DNA of 64,000 nucleotides from Atopsyche davidsoni (GCA_022113835.1 JAILWY010000022.1:4836001-4900000), one strand, 5' to 3'. Positions 21,408-33,098 are shown, counted from the first letter of the stretch. Translations and numbers: made by a program. Notes: generated by a model not told the origin, from the sequence alone.

Positions 21408-24050
21408 TATAAGCGTGTGGCTTGTCTCGAGAACGAATTGCCCGCGGTTAGTCCCCCAAGAGGTTAGAATTTATTCTGCAAGCCAGAAAAAACCCAGACG
21501 TATTATGAAAATATGAGGAGAAGTAATGCTGCAGGAGTGGCCAACTCAAATATTCAGCGTAATGTATGGACTCCAGTCGCTGCTCGTCAAAATGAACCCT
21601 TTTTGCTATATCACTTGTTGGTAGGCTTTTGTATTAGGCGATTACGTTTTCGTTTGAACACCTCCCTCTCTTTTTAAGGGTAAAAAAAATTCACGAAAAG
21701 AAAATGAAAATTTCAATAAAAAATATTTAAAAAATATAAAAATTGTTACGAATATCACCCAGTCTCCCCTTTTTGATAATATTTAGCTCGTGAGTGTGAA
21801 ATAATTAGTCAAACCCATTCTAGCATATATTTTCAGGGAATTTTCATAAAATTCCTGAAAAAAGTCAGCTAGAACGATGACACAAACTGAAAACCTGAAA
21901 ATGGTCCTGAAAAAGATTTACGTTCTCCCACTTTTTCTGGGACCATCTTTGTTTCAAAATCCTGTTTAGGGGCTTGAAGCAAAGCAGCTCAACACTTAAT
22001 AATTAAAATGAACTTTGTTTCAATTAAATAACTGTATATTTCAATCGTTTGCTTTATAGTTTTAAAAATAAAATCAACCCTTTGCCTGCGTTCTAGGGGT
22101 GGTTTCGCGTCACTTGCCGGGGTTATTTCCATACTTTTGACGGCAGACTCCGGACCGCGGGTTGATTGACAAATTACTCAGGAGCCATTCAAAGCCGGAC
22201 CGACTGTCGGGGAATAAATTTGGAAGTGTCGGGGGTGGGAGGGAAATTGTTTTTGACGCCACCCCCTGTGAGGGGGGTGAAAAATGACTCTGGAGAGAAA
22301 CATTGCCGCAATGTATGTCGTTATTATTATGACTAGCGAAACATCAAAAGTATTACACGACCGTCTTGCCTGATGACTTTTGAAGCCTATACGCATTCTT
22401 GGTTATATAATATTTATGAGCAAATACAGCCTTAATTATATTTTCGGTATCTAGTTCAATTAAATCTGTGACTAATCTATATATATATATATATATATAA
22501 CAGAAACTCAACAACCGGCGGTGATTTGACCGCTATAGGCTTTAGAAACGTCAATAATACTGAGGTCATTTTAGACCACTTAAATTAAAAAAATAATAAT
22601 CAAATTCGGTTTATTTAGAGGAACAGTAACATTTTCGCGTATATGCAGACTGCCAACAAAAAAAAACACTGATCTTGATGTTTGTTAAGATTAGTATGAC
22701 GTTGCCGTTGTATAATGGAGGCTGTCACAACAACAACAAAAAAAACAACTCAGAACTGTCAGATCATTTCATCACAATTACGTACAATTTCAGATGGATC
22801 AGAACGCCGAAAAATCTTAAGATAGCATTAAGATAAAAAAATTCTTTATTTAGCGTCTCCGCTAGTTTAATGCCATATTCATAAAGACAAACGTAAACAT
22901 AATCCTGAAACATCGTCGTATGAATATAGGCTGCGGCGGAGGGTTTCTTAAGGTTTTTACGAGTACATATTGTTGTGGACCCTCTCTGCACGCTTAATCC
23001 ACATTAGGGGCGCGACTACCCTCCGGCGTTTCAGGGGGAAGCTGAAATAACCACGATAACGACGCAAAGCCTTCCTGTCGGGACTTGAAGGATGTAGTCA
23101 CCTATTTCAGTAAGTTTTTATGTCTTACATGAAGAAAATTATTTTAAAATACTTATACGCATAAGGCTTTAATGAATTATCTTTTTGGAGTACTTTTAGT
23201 CACCCTTAGGCAAATACGAGGAGTTTTTTTTACGTATGATACTAGAGGTAGTTTGTTTAAGGGTATTTTTGGATTGGACAGAGTTTGGTGTCCCCAAAGA
23301 ATAATATGTCAATACAGCTAAGGGGTGGTGTCACTCACTTGCACAGGATGGAATGCCTTCTCCCTTATGCTCCATTGCACTGAGGGTTGTTTCTTTCAGC
23401 TATGAAAGTGGCGGTCTTATATCTCGTAGAAATCAAAAGATATATAAAGGAGGTTGATATATGACAAACTTTGAGCGGATACGAGACTGATAAGTATTAA
23501 AGTCAGAGATCCTAGAACTTTTTTTTATCCTGTAGACCACGTGTCTATTTTTTATGTTTTTCGTAGATCCTAATCCTTCATAGATTCTAACGTTTTTTTG
23601 ACAATATACTAATGTAAAAAAATATTAAGGTTATTCAAATGTCTATTATAAAAATAGTTTTATGTTAAAAAAATTATTTTATTTCGTTGATATACTAGAA
23701 TCCACTCTTATAGACCTCCACTTATATCTCATGCACCCCTAAAGTTTAATTAATACCATTTTAAAAATCTTTGATCGAGATCCCAATTAATATGACATTA
23801 TTAATTTGAAATTTAGCATGTCATTAATGCACATTAAAAAATACAGCTAATTATATAGATTTTAATTTTTTCATTTGCTAGAATCATACTGTCTTAGGAT
23901 GCCAAAAGTGAAAATATCACTACCCACTTTTGGTTTACTTAATTATTTTAACGCCTTTATATTAGTTACAAAATATTTTTTGAAATTACACAATAATAAT
24001 AATTTAAGATTATTTTTCGTTGTGTTTATGAGATTGAAAGCACCCTGTAT
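21408..24050. other. Non-coding stretch, AT-rich with GC-richer islands and (TA)11
   Basis: GC-richer patches lie at 22085-22300 and 22990-23095. A (TA)11 run is at 22478-22499. CAGGAGTGGCCAACTC at 21530 resembles a hAT terminus without a partner, and a CACCCTGTATA end lies at 24041. No coding region was recognised. Confidence 0.4.
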
Positions 24051-24059
24051 ATGTGTAAG

Positions 24060-24240
24060 ATATATCTCTTGCTGCTCGAGGCGCCGCCTGAAGGGTGTGT
24101 CTTCGTTTTGCTTTTTCAGGGCAGCAGCGCGGATGAAGCGACTACATATCTTCACGCTTTTTTTCCCGAGTCGGAAACCGACCCCCGCTCCCCCCACCCC
24201 AGCCTCCCCCGCACCCCCAGCTCTTTGACAATCCATCCAT
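24060..24240. other. C-rich block
   Basis: The block ends in a C-rich run with repeated CCCC/CCAGC words (24180-24225). ORFs on both strands across it are low complexity (proline/alanine- or glycine-rich) and are not supported as genes. Confidence 0.3.
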
Positions 24241-25316
24241 CCCTATTTTCGAATGTGGGTTATTCGTTTCGGCTCCATTCTCAAAGCTCACCTGAAGCAC
24301 TAAGAATTGAAATCGTTCATCGATTCTCTTGTGTATTCAGTGTTGATCGAAATTAAATATACATTTTATATTTATATATATTTTTTAAATACTTGCAATA
24401 TATAAAAAATCTATAACCTTCTACTTTACTTAAGAGTAGAAAGCATCAAATATAAGTGCGATTAGAAGCGGTTGCGGCCGTTTTCAGCTTGCCTGCGTGC
24501 GTTTCAAATATAATCAAATAACAAGCATAATACAAATTATTTTTTTTTTTAGTCGCAGGTAAAATTTAAAACCAATACACCAGGAACTGCAGTTATCTCA
24601 ACCACCATGGCTCAGAAACTGTGCGAGAAATTAAATCGTTATATGCAAGTCTGAAACCAATGTATTTAAAAATATTTAAGGTTTAAATGATTTATTTTTT
24701 TATGTTTAAACTCTGGGATGAAAAATGACGACAAAGCACTTTGGTTATTAATTTTTCTTTATTTTCGTGTGTTTACTGCGATGTAGTTTGAATATTTAAT
24801 CAATATTTCAGGATGGCCTCAGAACTGGGAACAAAGTGCCGGTATATTCAAAATATAACTGAGCTATTTTTCGGTCTAATCTTAGTCACGGCAGGACTCA
24901 GATAATACATGTAGGTATCTAAAAAAAAATCCACGCTGTTAAAATTTTTATACCTTGCTAATCGCAGCCATGAAAATCGAAGTCTGGCTGAGAATGTCAG
25001 TTTTCCATTTCTGCACAAACCGTTAAGGGCACATTTCATCAGATCCTCTGGCTTCCGCCGGTCGTAAATCCGCCTGAAACCCACCCCCGGAGTCGAAGAA
25101 CCTCCAGAAACCCACCCCAGGAGTCGCGGGGATGTTTACGCCCCCGTTTTACCGAGGCGAGTTACAAATTCCGCCCAATAAAATATATCGGCGATCGCCC
25201 TCGTACGGAGAGAAATACTCGGAGTCCTCGGATTTCCCGAACTCCTTGAACTCCACAAAACGAGAATCCCTTTCAGATGTTTCAGTGTAAAATTTTCAAA
25301 AGCTTAAACGCTAATA
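24241..25316. other. Non-coding stretch with GC-richer patch 25070-25260
   Basis: The patch contains two near-identical words GAAACCCACCCC (about 25076 and 25107), each followed by GAGTCG, a short local duplication of ~31 bp. The rest is AT-rich. Confidence 0.35.
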
Positions 25317-25586
25317 TTTACGAACACTAGCACGTTGCAGGCGGAAAAAGACGTGCGATCAAAAGTGATCTCCTAACCGTTCGGCTATTCACTCATTATT
25401 GGGGTCATCACTATTGACGATTCGCAGTTTGGTAAAATATAAATTTGTTCTGGAATTAGTGAAGTTGCATAAACGCGCTGAAGCACAACTGATAACAATA
25501 CTTCAATCATCCAATATACGGAAATACTTGTTGGTTATCTGTTGTGTTGCTGCTCGTGTAGGCAGCTTAATTCGACTGAAAATACC
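25317..25586 (-). repeat. Dispersed repeat C (SINE-like), copy 1
   Basis: It matches 26790-27116 over most of its length, sharing TTACGAACAC, GCAGGCGGAA, GTGATCTCCTAACCGTTCGG and a GTTGCTGCTCGTGTAGGCAG block. On the minus strand, TAGCCGAACGGTTAGGA is A-box-like, which suggests a tRNA-derived SINE. The ORF 25399-25611 is the repeat read through. Confidence 0.75.
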
Positions 25587-26709
25587 TTCAACTGAAAGGG
25601 CTTCAGTATAACTTAAACATATAACAAATTGACAAGTAAACCTGTGTCTTCATAACTATGGACTTGGGCTGTATTTGTTACTTATACATCTTGTAAATCT
25701 GTACATATACCTAAATCATATTCAAAACTTAACGAGTTTTGGTCTAAATATGTATATTTTATCTAAAGCACAGCTGTCTGACCTGTTTTATTAAAACATG
25801 CTTCGCTTCAAACACATGTTTGAAAGTAAACATGTCTATTAGGGTATTTATATGGATCTCTTTATACGTATATATTATCTGTCTGGTACGTGCGTTAATT
25901 AGTTTTTATACAAGTGTTTATATGAATCTTTTAAGTTTAAACAAAATCGGTAAAAATAAAATACACAGCTGTCCATTAGCGTTTTTTTAACGCGTAGTCC
26001 GCAGTTCGAGCACTGGCCGGACCGACGGGGTATTTTAGGACTCGACCCTGACATCCTTTCAACTGGGTCGCAGGGCTGGCCAGAGAGCAGCATCAGCTCG
26101 AGTAGTCCCCAGCAGCTGCCTGGATCACCAGAAAACGCGCTGAAGTCCCAAAAACACCTCTGGAAGGATCTATGACGTCACCAACAAGTGACACTGTAAA
26201 CTTGTTGTTTATTCGTAGTCTTCGGACTACTTTAAAATTATCTACGCTGATAAGCTATTTATATATATTTTTTATATTGATAACACACCAAGGAACGTGC
26301 TGAGCACTAAAATTAATACACTACAGTAGTTTGTCAGTAATGTCTCATTCATGTTGAATGCACGTGTTGAACACTTGCTGCAAGTAAAATCTCAGATTGC
26401 TTAAATTTGTATGAAAAAAATACGTATAAATAATCAAATTGTTATTAGAGGTGAGACAGGTGTAGCTTTGAATACCAGCTGTTAATTATTAAGATAAATC
26501 AAGGTAATTTGAATCAGTGCTTTGCATAACCCAGCCCGGCCCGTGTTACATTGACATTGTCCCGGTTGTTTGTATCGACGGCGGCCAAGAAATTCTCCGC
26601 CGCTGTTCGATGTGACACGGCCCGCGCCGCGACACGACCGAAAATTAAATAAAATAATAAAAAAAACTATATTTTGATATAGTATTAAAAAAAAAAAATT
26701 GAGCAGATG
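25587..26709. other. Non-coding stretch
   Basis: GC-richer patches at 25975-26165 and 26520-26640 are present. CCGCAGTTCGAGCACTGG at 25997 is faintly tRNA T-arm-like on the minus strand. Nothing else was recognised. Confidence 0.3.
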
Positions 26710-26746
26710 TCTGAAAATGATCTCTGCACGGGGATCGAAACGTCGG
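26710..26746 (+). repeat. Hairpin motif family H1
   Basis: The + strand reads CTGAAAATGATC, a loop, GGGGATCGAAACGTCGG: a GATC stem closing directly before GAAACGTC. Repeat C copy 2 starts 44 bases downstream. Confidence 0.55.
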
Positions 26747-26789
26747 GGGACCAAAAAACCGATTCAGCGTTTAACAACGGCTGCCAAAA

Positions 26790-27116
26790 TTTACGAACAC
26801 TAAAATAAATATACTGAAATAATTCTTAGTTGTTCTTTAAAATACACGCTGCAGGCGGAAGTAGACATGCGATCAAATCGTGATCTCCTAACCGTTCGGC
26901 TATTCACGTTTATTGTATTCGCTCATGATTGGGGTCATTACTATTGACGATTCGCAGTTAGGAAAAATATTAATTTGTTCTGGAATTAGTGAAGCTGCCT
27001 AAACGCGCTGAAGCACAACTGATAATTAAACTTCAATCAAACAAAATACGAAAATACTTTTTGGTTATCGGTTGTGTTGCTGCTCGTGTAGGCAGCTTAA
27101 TTCGAATGAAAATATC
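26790..27116 (-). repeat. Dispersed repeat C (SINE-like), copy 2
   Basis: It is the partner of 25317-25586, with about 40-50 extra bases near the left end (26800-26850) and small differences throughout. The A-box-like TAGCCGAACGGTTAGGA is conserved at 26885-26903 on the minus strand. Confidence 0.75.
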
Positions 27117-27804
27117 AATTAGAAGCCTTGAATACGCACAATCAGAGAACATACAAACATATTATTATGTTTCTATTTGCCCAATTACTCGATAATTTTC
27201 CATTCATAACTAGCAGGCATTTTTTTTATTTTAAAATTAAAATATTATGTAAAAAAAATATTTAACAGTTGTAAAACATTAAAAATAAATTTATTTTCAT
27301 GTAAAAACCTGCTGTTATTTAAATTGCTACCCTGAATCTATTGATGGTATTCAAAAAAGTTTTTTTATATTTATTTAAAAACACAGAAAAAAAAAAATAC
27401 GCGTAGTCTCTAGAGCGCTCGCTTTGTCATTTCGGCCGGGCAGTTTTGGACGCTCGCGGGGCGATTATCGCTCTTCCGGAAGTTGTCGGAGGGCAAAAAA
27501 AACCGGAAATAATCGTAAAGCAAGTCAAATTACGCGAAAGGCGAAAAAATATTTTGCGACCTCTGTTATGCGAAAATTTGTTTTTCCTAATAGAAAGCCT
27601 CTTTGCTTCATAAACTGCGCCCGGGCGCTGGATAAAGCAAATCAACTCACGTGCGCCTGCTTCAGCGCGCTTCCACGCGAAAAAATCAGAGAACAAATAC
27701 GATTTGACGCCGTTGATCTATTGTGTGTATATTTTCAGGAAATTTTCAGAAGTGTTTATCAAGCAAATGTACTAAAAAAAATATTTTTTTTAAGATGTAT
27801 ATAT
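27117..27804. other. AT-rich stretch then GC-rich block 27415-27690
   Basis: The GC-rich block carries overlapping ORFs on both strands (27424-27843 plus, 27427-27696 minus). The plus ORF is basic and serine/arginine-rich at its start and runs into the hAT terminus at 27805. No known domain, intron border or start context supports a gene. Confidence 0.3.
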
Positions 27805-28172
27805 CAGTGGTTCCCAAATTTTCCCACTCCGCACACCACTTGAATATTTTTTAAAATTTTCACTCATTCACCTTGAATGTGTAAAAGACATCGAATGATC
27901 GTATATTCTTGATCATATTAAAAATAAATAAATGAAATAATTTTTTTTTCATAATTTAAATAGAGATATATTAAACATTCAGTATTCTTACGCTGCCATA
28001 AATCCGAGTAATCACCATTTGGGGTGAGAATAAAAATTTCTATAACTCACAGCCTAATCGTTATTTTGGAATAAAAGAAACATTCCCACAAAAGTGAACG
28101 CCCCAGGATTTTATTTATGTTTATATATTTTTTTTTTATTCCATACATTTTCCACGCACCGCCCCTGAACAT
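27805..28172 (+). mobile_element. Partial hAT-type element
   Basis: The start CAGTGGTTCCCAAATTTT is a standard hAT-type terminus, followed by GCACACCACTTGAA. A GCACCGCCCCTGAAC block at 28156 fits the far part of such elements. No matching right terminus was found, so the right limit is a guess. Confidence 0.55.
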
Positions 28173-28429
28173 ACAATATCAGCGTATTACCAATAATAAC
28201 GTTCCTCTAACGACGAACATTAATCACTGTAATGTAATTGTTAATCCTTCATCTTCCCGCGTATGAATGCGGCTTTAGATTTTAAAGCTGTTTTCTGATT
28301 GGAAATTGAAATTGATCTGCTCGATTGAATTGATACTATTTTTTATTATTAGAGTCATGAATATCAGGTGTATCCGATATCATGGCAAGCTATTTTTATC
28401 GAAATAATACAAATAAAAATATTACGTAT

Positions 28430-28480
28430 CAGGGGTGGCCAACTTTTGTGTACTAAAAAAAAAAATATTTTTATATAAAA
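28430..28480 (+). mobile_element. hAT-type terminus without partner
   Basis: CAGGGGTGGCCAACTTTTGT has the form of a hAT terminal inverted repeat. No complementary end was seen downstream. Confidence 0.4.
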
Positions 28481-29690
28481 AATAAATATTTTCTGGTAGT
28501 AAACATGTAACGGATTTCCATATAAAAGCTCGGACGTGTGCAAATACGCAACCCTTATTCGGGGGTTGGCCTGAAGGGTTGGTTTTCGGAGACTCCTTAT
28601 TCTAATAGATGAATATGAGTTCAGGTCATGCCAAATATTTGATGTTGGCTTTGTGAATATTTTGTGATGACACTCCGGTGTGACGCACGCCTGGCTTTTT
28701 GGGTATCCCTGAAAATAAAATCGGATAAATTTTGAACAACGACACCCTTAACATAAAAAAGCATAGTATAAATATATATATATTTTATCCAATTTACTAA
28801 AAAAAATTGATTCTATTAAGATTATAAGCTGTGAGTATATTATATAAATATTTTATTATGCTCTCAAATACAATATTACACGTATTACTAAAAAATGATA
28901 ACTCAGAACTCAGGAATTCGCATTTAAATTATTGGACATCTTGTCCTTTTGTCTTAGAAGAATATTCGCAATATTACTGTATTAAATAAATAAAATGAGT
29001 ATTTTTCTATATACTATATGCTAAACAATTCATTTTTAAATTTATATACTTTTTTTCTTATTCTTCCCATTAGAAGATCATGATTAAAATATTTCACTTT
29101 CGGTTTAAATTCATTTGATACAGTTCATAATATATTTTATAAATAAAACCTAAAATTGGTGGTGTAATACATTTTTGCTTATAAAAGTTTTAAATTAAAA
29201 ATTTAACCCGTTGAATTTAACTTTAATATAAAATGATTCATGAAGCTATATAAATATAAATTATTTAATTTTTATGTTTTTAGAAATACATTAAATACAC
29301 CACGCATATTCGAAAGTAAATAAAAAAATAAAACGTATCTTTATTTAATTCCAATAATATACCATATATATATATATATGTAAAGTTCATGCGTTATATA
29401 AATCACCCGGTATACAAAAAAAAAACGCCCTCGAATAGTTGGCATCAAAATTAAATAAAAGAAAAAATAATGCAATCGAACGAAAACCCATTTTCACTAT
29501 CGTCTCGCTCCATCAAATGAATAACCAAATCCTCGGAGTCCCATTCCAATTGCCTGCCCCGCCGCGGGGGGCGATTAGACCGTGCCAATATGGCTTTCCA
29601 ATTTATCTACTTATTAAATTTACAGACGAAGTCCCATTAAAAGATAGTCCACTAACGACTATTTAATATTAAAAAAAAAAAAAAACTATT
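28481..29690. other. AT-rich non-coding stretch
   Basis: A (TA)n run lies at 29365-29380. The ORF 29439-29666 covers a GC-richer patch but has no recognisable domain. No other structure was seen. Confidence 0.4.
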
Positions 29691-29695
29691 ATAAC

Positions 29696-29760
29696 CAGTT
29701 ATTCTCAACACTTTTTCCACAGCAACCCACGGGAGTATTATGAGAAATTAATAACAATTT
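29696..29760 (+). mobile_element. hAT-type terminus without partner
   Basis: CAGTTATTCTCAACACTTTT and the following CAACCCACGGGAG resemble the left end of hAT-type short elements. The right end was not found. Confidence 0.4.
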
Positions 29761-29799
29761 TTTTTTGTACTTGTACTAAAACTGTTTTTGGAGTATTAT

Positions 29800-29885
29800 A
29801 GTATTCTTCTTCTTTAAGTGCCTCTCGATCATTTCACTGTGCTGTGAAAATATATCTACTGCTGCCCAATAGATCTACTCCGTTA
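29800..29885 (-). repeat. Shortened copy of family B element
   Basis: ATTCTTCTTCTTTAAGTGCC and ATTTCACTG are the tail of family B, followed at once by CTGCTGCCCAATAGA, which in full copies lies ~130 bases further on. The middle has been lost. Confidence 0.5.
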
Positions 29886-30384
29886 CCGATCCTTTACACA
29901 CGCTCAGTTTGCATAATGGCAGCCATGCACGAGCAGCAGCACTTTAGGGAATATTTTTGTGTAATCAAATAAAAATAGAAGCAGACGCTCGTGTTTGCGG
30001 TGATCACTTAAAAGTTGGGGCGAGTTTACGTTTCGAGACATTTTATTTACGTTTCGCAATGCTTTCAACGCTTTATCGCGCTATTAACGGGTTTGTTTTA
30101 AAAGATTTTTACTTCTTGGATAATATAAATGTTTTATGCCGGGACTGAAGAGCGGATAGCTCGCCGTAAACAAAGTGAATCGACGTCCCGAGGCTGCGGC
30201 AGATGGCCGACGTCACTTCCTGCTGAAAGAAAGGGCAAACCTTTTCCTGAAGACCGTCTGAAATTTCAATCACGCGACATAAAAGGACTGGTGTCTTTTT
30301 TTTATGTGTTTGATACAAAAGTTTACGCAGACGACGGTCAAAAATATATTTATATTTTTGCAACAAACGTTATGTAAATTATAT
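29886..30384. other. Non-coding stretch
   Basis: Overlapping ORFs on both strands (29957-30148, 30109-30366, 30129-30377) have no recognisable domain. No element ends were seen. Confidence 0.3.
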
Positions 30385-30740
30385 TCTTCTTCTTCTGCTG
30401 CCTCTTCTCATATGAAATTGGTGACCATTTCATCGAACATATTTATATCCTGGGCCAGTCTCACCAATTCTTCTTCCTTCCCTTTTGTTAGGGCAATGGC
30501 AAAAATAACCTAACCTAACCTTCCTGTTTCCATTCTTTGCGCATTCTGTGCAAGACACTCCCATCTATGATGCAGTCAACCCATGGCGTTATTAGATTTT
30601 TCCTATATAACCACATTTCTGCTTCGCACAGTAGTGTCCAAGATTCAACTCCGTAAAGGAGAACTGAGGCGACATAACACTTGGTGAATTTCCAGCGAGA
30701 TTTCAGGGTTATATATCTTGAGTATAGTACTTTCCTCAAA
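30385..30740 (-). pseudogene. LINE reverse transcriptase C-terminal fragment (5'-truncated non-LTR retrotransposon)
   Basis: The minus strand encodes YVASVLLYGVESWTL, then EAEMWLYRKNLITPWVD and a VLHRMRKE block. This is the conserved region after the catalytic palm in many animal non-LTR reverse transcriptases, where a tyrosine-glycine-x-E-x-W-T-L motif precedes an EMW-R-L helix. It ends with an AQDINMFDEMVTN tail and a GAAGAAGAAG 3' end. The endonuclease and the catalytic YADD box are missing, so this is a dead 5'-truncated copy. The clade (RTE-like or other) cannot be settled here. Confidence 0.82.
30506..30520 (-). repeat. Interstitial (TTAGG)n-type tract inside the LINE fragment
   Basis: TAACC is repeated three times, the complement of the insect telomere unit. 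Relative to the LINE copy at 42680-43060, the tract falls in the column after GCAAAAATA and before CCTTCCT, where that copy has GGAGA. Confidence 0.75.
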
Positions 30741-30775
30741 TTTTTAAACGAATTGCTTGCTTTAATTTCTTATAG

Positions 30776-30800
30776 TTTTGATGTTTCGGTACTGGAATCA
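30776..30800 (-). repeat. Degenerate H1-like motif
   Basis: GATGTTTCGGTACTGGAATC resembles the complement of hairpin family H1 but lacks the paired stem. Confidence 0.3.
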
Positions 30801-30892
30801 CCATAACGTCGATTTTTCTATAGAAAAAAAGTGAACGTAAAACGACTGTAAAAACATATACAAATATGTACTTTTTTATCTTGATCAAGTGT

Positions 30893-31100
30893 CTCTCTTT
30901 ATAGGAGGTTGGCGACCATTTCACTGAGCCAATGTTCATGGTTTTCTGATGGGAAAATAGTGTAGTGGGTCCCCGGGTCCTTCTACTATACACCACAGTT
31001 TTATATTGCAAAAAAAAAGTCTGTGTATTGCAGCTGCCCAATAGCATTATTATATTATCCTTTCGTTTAGATCTGATACTTCTTCTGCAGTATTAGCGAT
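30893..31100 (-). repeat. Family B element, copy 2
   Basis: It shares GTTCATGGTTTTCTGATGGG, GTCCTTCTACTATAC, TTTTATATTGCA and GCTGCCCAATAGCATTATTA with copies at 14200 and 49028. The minus-strand ORF 30736-31047 (YKTVVYSRRTRGPTTLFS) is partly conserved in copy 3 (49024-49272), so the family may have carried or may derive from a short coding segment. Confidence 0.75.
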
Positions 31101-31279
31101 CCTTCCAGAATGAGGAAGTATTATACATAAAAAAATAACAAGTAGCAACAGTTCAAATCTCAATTCAGTTTAAGCCCAAAACAGCCTGATGTGTGTAGAC
31201 AGCGATAAATCCAAGTATTTACATGCAAATCTGCTAAATTTATGCGGTAATGAATAATTTGGAGACAGTGCAGGCGACT

Positions 31280-31365
31280 CAGTGAATATATCCCCGCGAC
31301 GTGAGGGGAGTCCCAAGCACCCTGGCCCCCCCATGGGGTGGCACCACCAAGGCAAGACGGAAGGG
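31280..31365 (+). repeat. GC-rich segment shared with 48490-48560
   Basis: CACCCTGGCCCCCCCATGGG followed by GTGGCACCACC and a CGGAAGGG block resembles the complement of 48490-48560, which has CACCCTGTGCCATCCCCCAT. The nature of the shared unit is unknown. Confidence 0.35.
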
Positions 31366-32274
31366 CTGCTCGTCTAAGCTATACACAGCGCTTCAGAACT
31401 CGTGGATCCACCCATAAACAGCACGTATGAATACCTAAACGATATTTTTTTGGAGTACTACAAATCAAACCAGTGCAGCGTATAAACAAAATTCGGTTAT
31501 ATGCGTGTGATGGAAGCGTTTTTGGGCCTCCATATCTAGATATGTCTTAAAATTTATATTACAATATATATATCGTTACATTGTAAACAATACATTAATG
31601 AGAAAAGATAAGTTTTTTTTTATAAATTTTCTATTTTTAATACAAATGCAATGACTCATTGGAAATAAACTATAAAATTATAATTACTCAATACGTATTA
31701 CTAAAATAAAATATAAATCTAGAATATTTGAATCTGAAATTTTTGTCTGCTTTTGCAACTAAAAATTAAATACACCATTTCTCAAAATACTTGCTATTTA
31801 AATTTAACACATTAAGCTACTAGGATCTATGTTTATAAACTTTTAAATAGTTATTCAAGTTTTGTGGTTTTGATTATCGATTATCAATGAGTTGATAATT
31901 AAATAAATATAAAAATATATATTTACCTTAATCTTATAAACGCTGTTGACTCTTTTCACTCTAGTATGATTAGAATTTTTTTTTATTAATAAGCAAGATC
32001 AGCTGTTTAAAGCAGGACACCAATTTTATAAACACTTGCGTGACCACAAGTGTATTGGATTTCGGAAATAAGCGAATGATATTAAAAAAATAAAAAATAG
32101 GCAAGTCTGTTACAAGGCCAGGATTATTATGTGTATATTAAAACGCCCAGAGCGGTTTTTGAAGCTCAGCTGGTTATGCTCGCGTCGCAGGCTTCATGTC
32201 GACACTGTTGACCCGATTAGTAAATCTGCAATCAGCAGCTGCCTCGGTCAAACAGTCAGCCGCGACACCTGTCA
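31366..32274. other. AT-rich non-coding stretch
   Basis: The CAGCGCTTCAGAACTCGTGG block at 31387 recurs at 11873, and AATCAAACCAGTG at 31466 recurs at 44178. These are scraps of dispersed repeats. No gene was seen. Confidence 0.4.
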
Positions 32275-32345
32275 CTTCGTTGTCTGGTGGTTAGCACGGC
32301 TATTTGCCGACCCCGGATCGCGCATCCAGATATATCAAATATGAA
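32275..32345 (+). repeat. tRNA-derived SINE fragment
   Basis: CTGGTGGTTAGCACGGCTAT is tRNA A-box/D-loop-like. CGGATCGCGCATCCAGATAT downstream parallels CGCGATCGATTCTGGATAT of the copy at 33365-33440. The boxes are too degraded for a tRNA. Confidence 0.45.
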
Positions 32346-32469
32346 TATTCTCCAGGATTTTTAACCTTGTTCATTGGCGTGCGGTCCGTACGAGCAATAA
32401 AGCATCGCTTGCTATTAGTGAGCATATTTTTAGCAGCTGATTTTCAAGGGAAAAATGCAATAAAATAGA

Positions 32470-32572
32470 CGAATTAATGAGACTGGTCTAGGATAAATAT
32501 ATGCTCAGTGAAATAATCACCGATATTCTCTGAGAAGAAGCACTCGAAGAAGAAGAAGACGCATAGATCCGA
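32470..32572 (+). repeat. LINE 3'-tail fragment, plus strand
   Basis: GAGACTGGTCTAGGATAAAT, ATATGCTCAGTGAAATAAT and AGAAGAAGCACTCGAAGAAG match the tail of the LINE family, here on the + strand and ending in an AAGAAG run. Confidence 0.65.
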
Positions 32573-32689
32573 TCGATAAAACAAGCGACGCATGAATCTC
32601 CCGATATCACTTATCGGTGCGAGTTTGGACGCGTCGAATGTCCATTCGGTCACTTTCGGGGAAAAACCGGAGCGAAGTGTTCTGATTTA

Positions 32690-32765
32690 TGGGGGCCCCC
32701 CCCCATGGGTTAAGGGGAGGGGGGGGAGAGCCTCCCATGGGGGGTCCCCCGCTGACTCCGCCGCC
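32690..32765. other. G/C homopolymer-rich imperfect palindrome
   Basis: GGGGGCCCCCCCCCATGGG is mirrored by CCTCCCATGGGGGGTCCCCC about 25 bases on. The arms can pair through CCATGG cores and G/C runs, and a G-rich segment lies between. It is a candidate for strong secondary structure. Confidence 0.65.
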
Positions 32766-33064
32766 GGCCGCAGATTTATGGCTGGAGATAGAGGGAGTTA
32801 TGTTGGCTGAAGATGGAACGGGAAGAGCAAGTTGCGACTGCAGCTTATGGCCGACTACGAACGTCCATATGAGCACAAACATGGCGCATCGCTTGATATA
32901 TTGAATATTTAAATAAAAAAATATTTAAATTACATTAATAATATATTTTAAAATTTCATAATCGACCCTATTGCTATTCAAGCATAATACAATACAGCCC
33001 ATATTCTGAACTCTCCTAGTACGATATATTCTAGGAAAGCTCTTCTTGATACTAAGCATAAAAA

Positions 33065-33068
<4 letters not shown>

Positions 33069-33098
<30 letters not shown>
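33069..33098. repeat. (TA)15 microsatellite
   Basis: Fifteen uninterrupted TA units. Confidence 0.95.

Noticed and set aside
24051..24356. ORFs across the C-rich block
   Set aside because: Proteins are proline/serine low complexity caused by C runs, with equal-quality frames on both strands.
27424..27843. 139-codon ORF as a gene
   Set aside because: It ends inside the hAT terminus at 27805, overlaps an antisense ORF of similar quality and shows no known domain.
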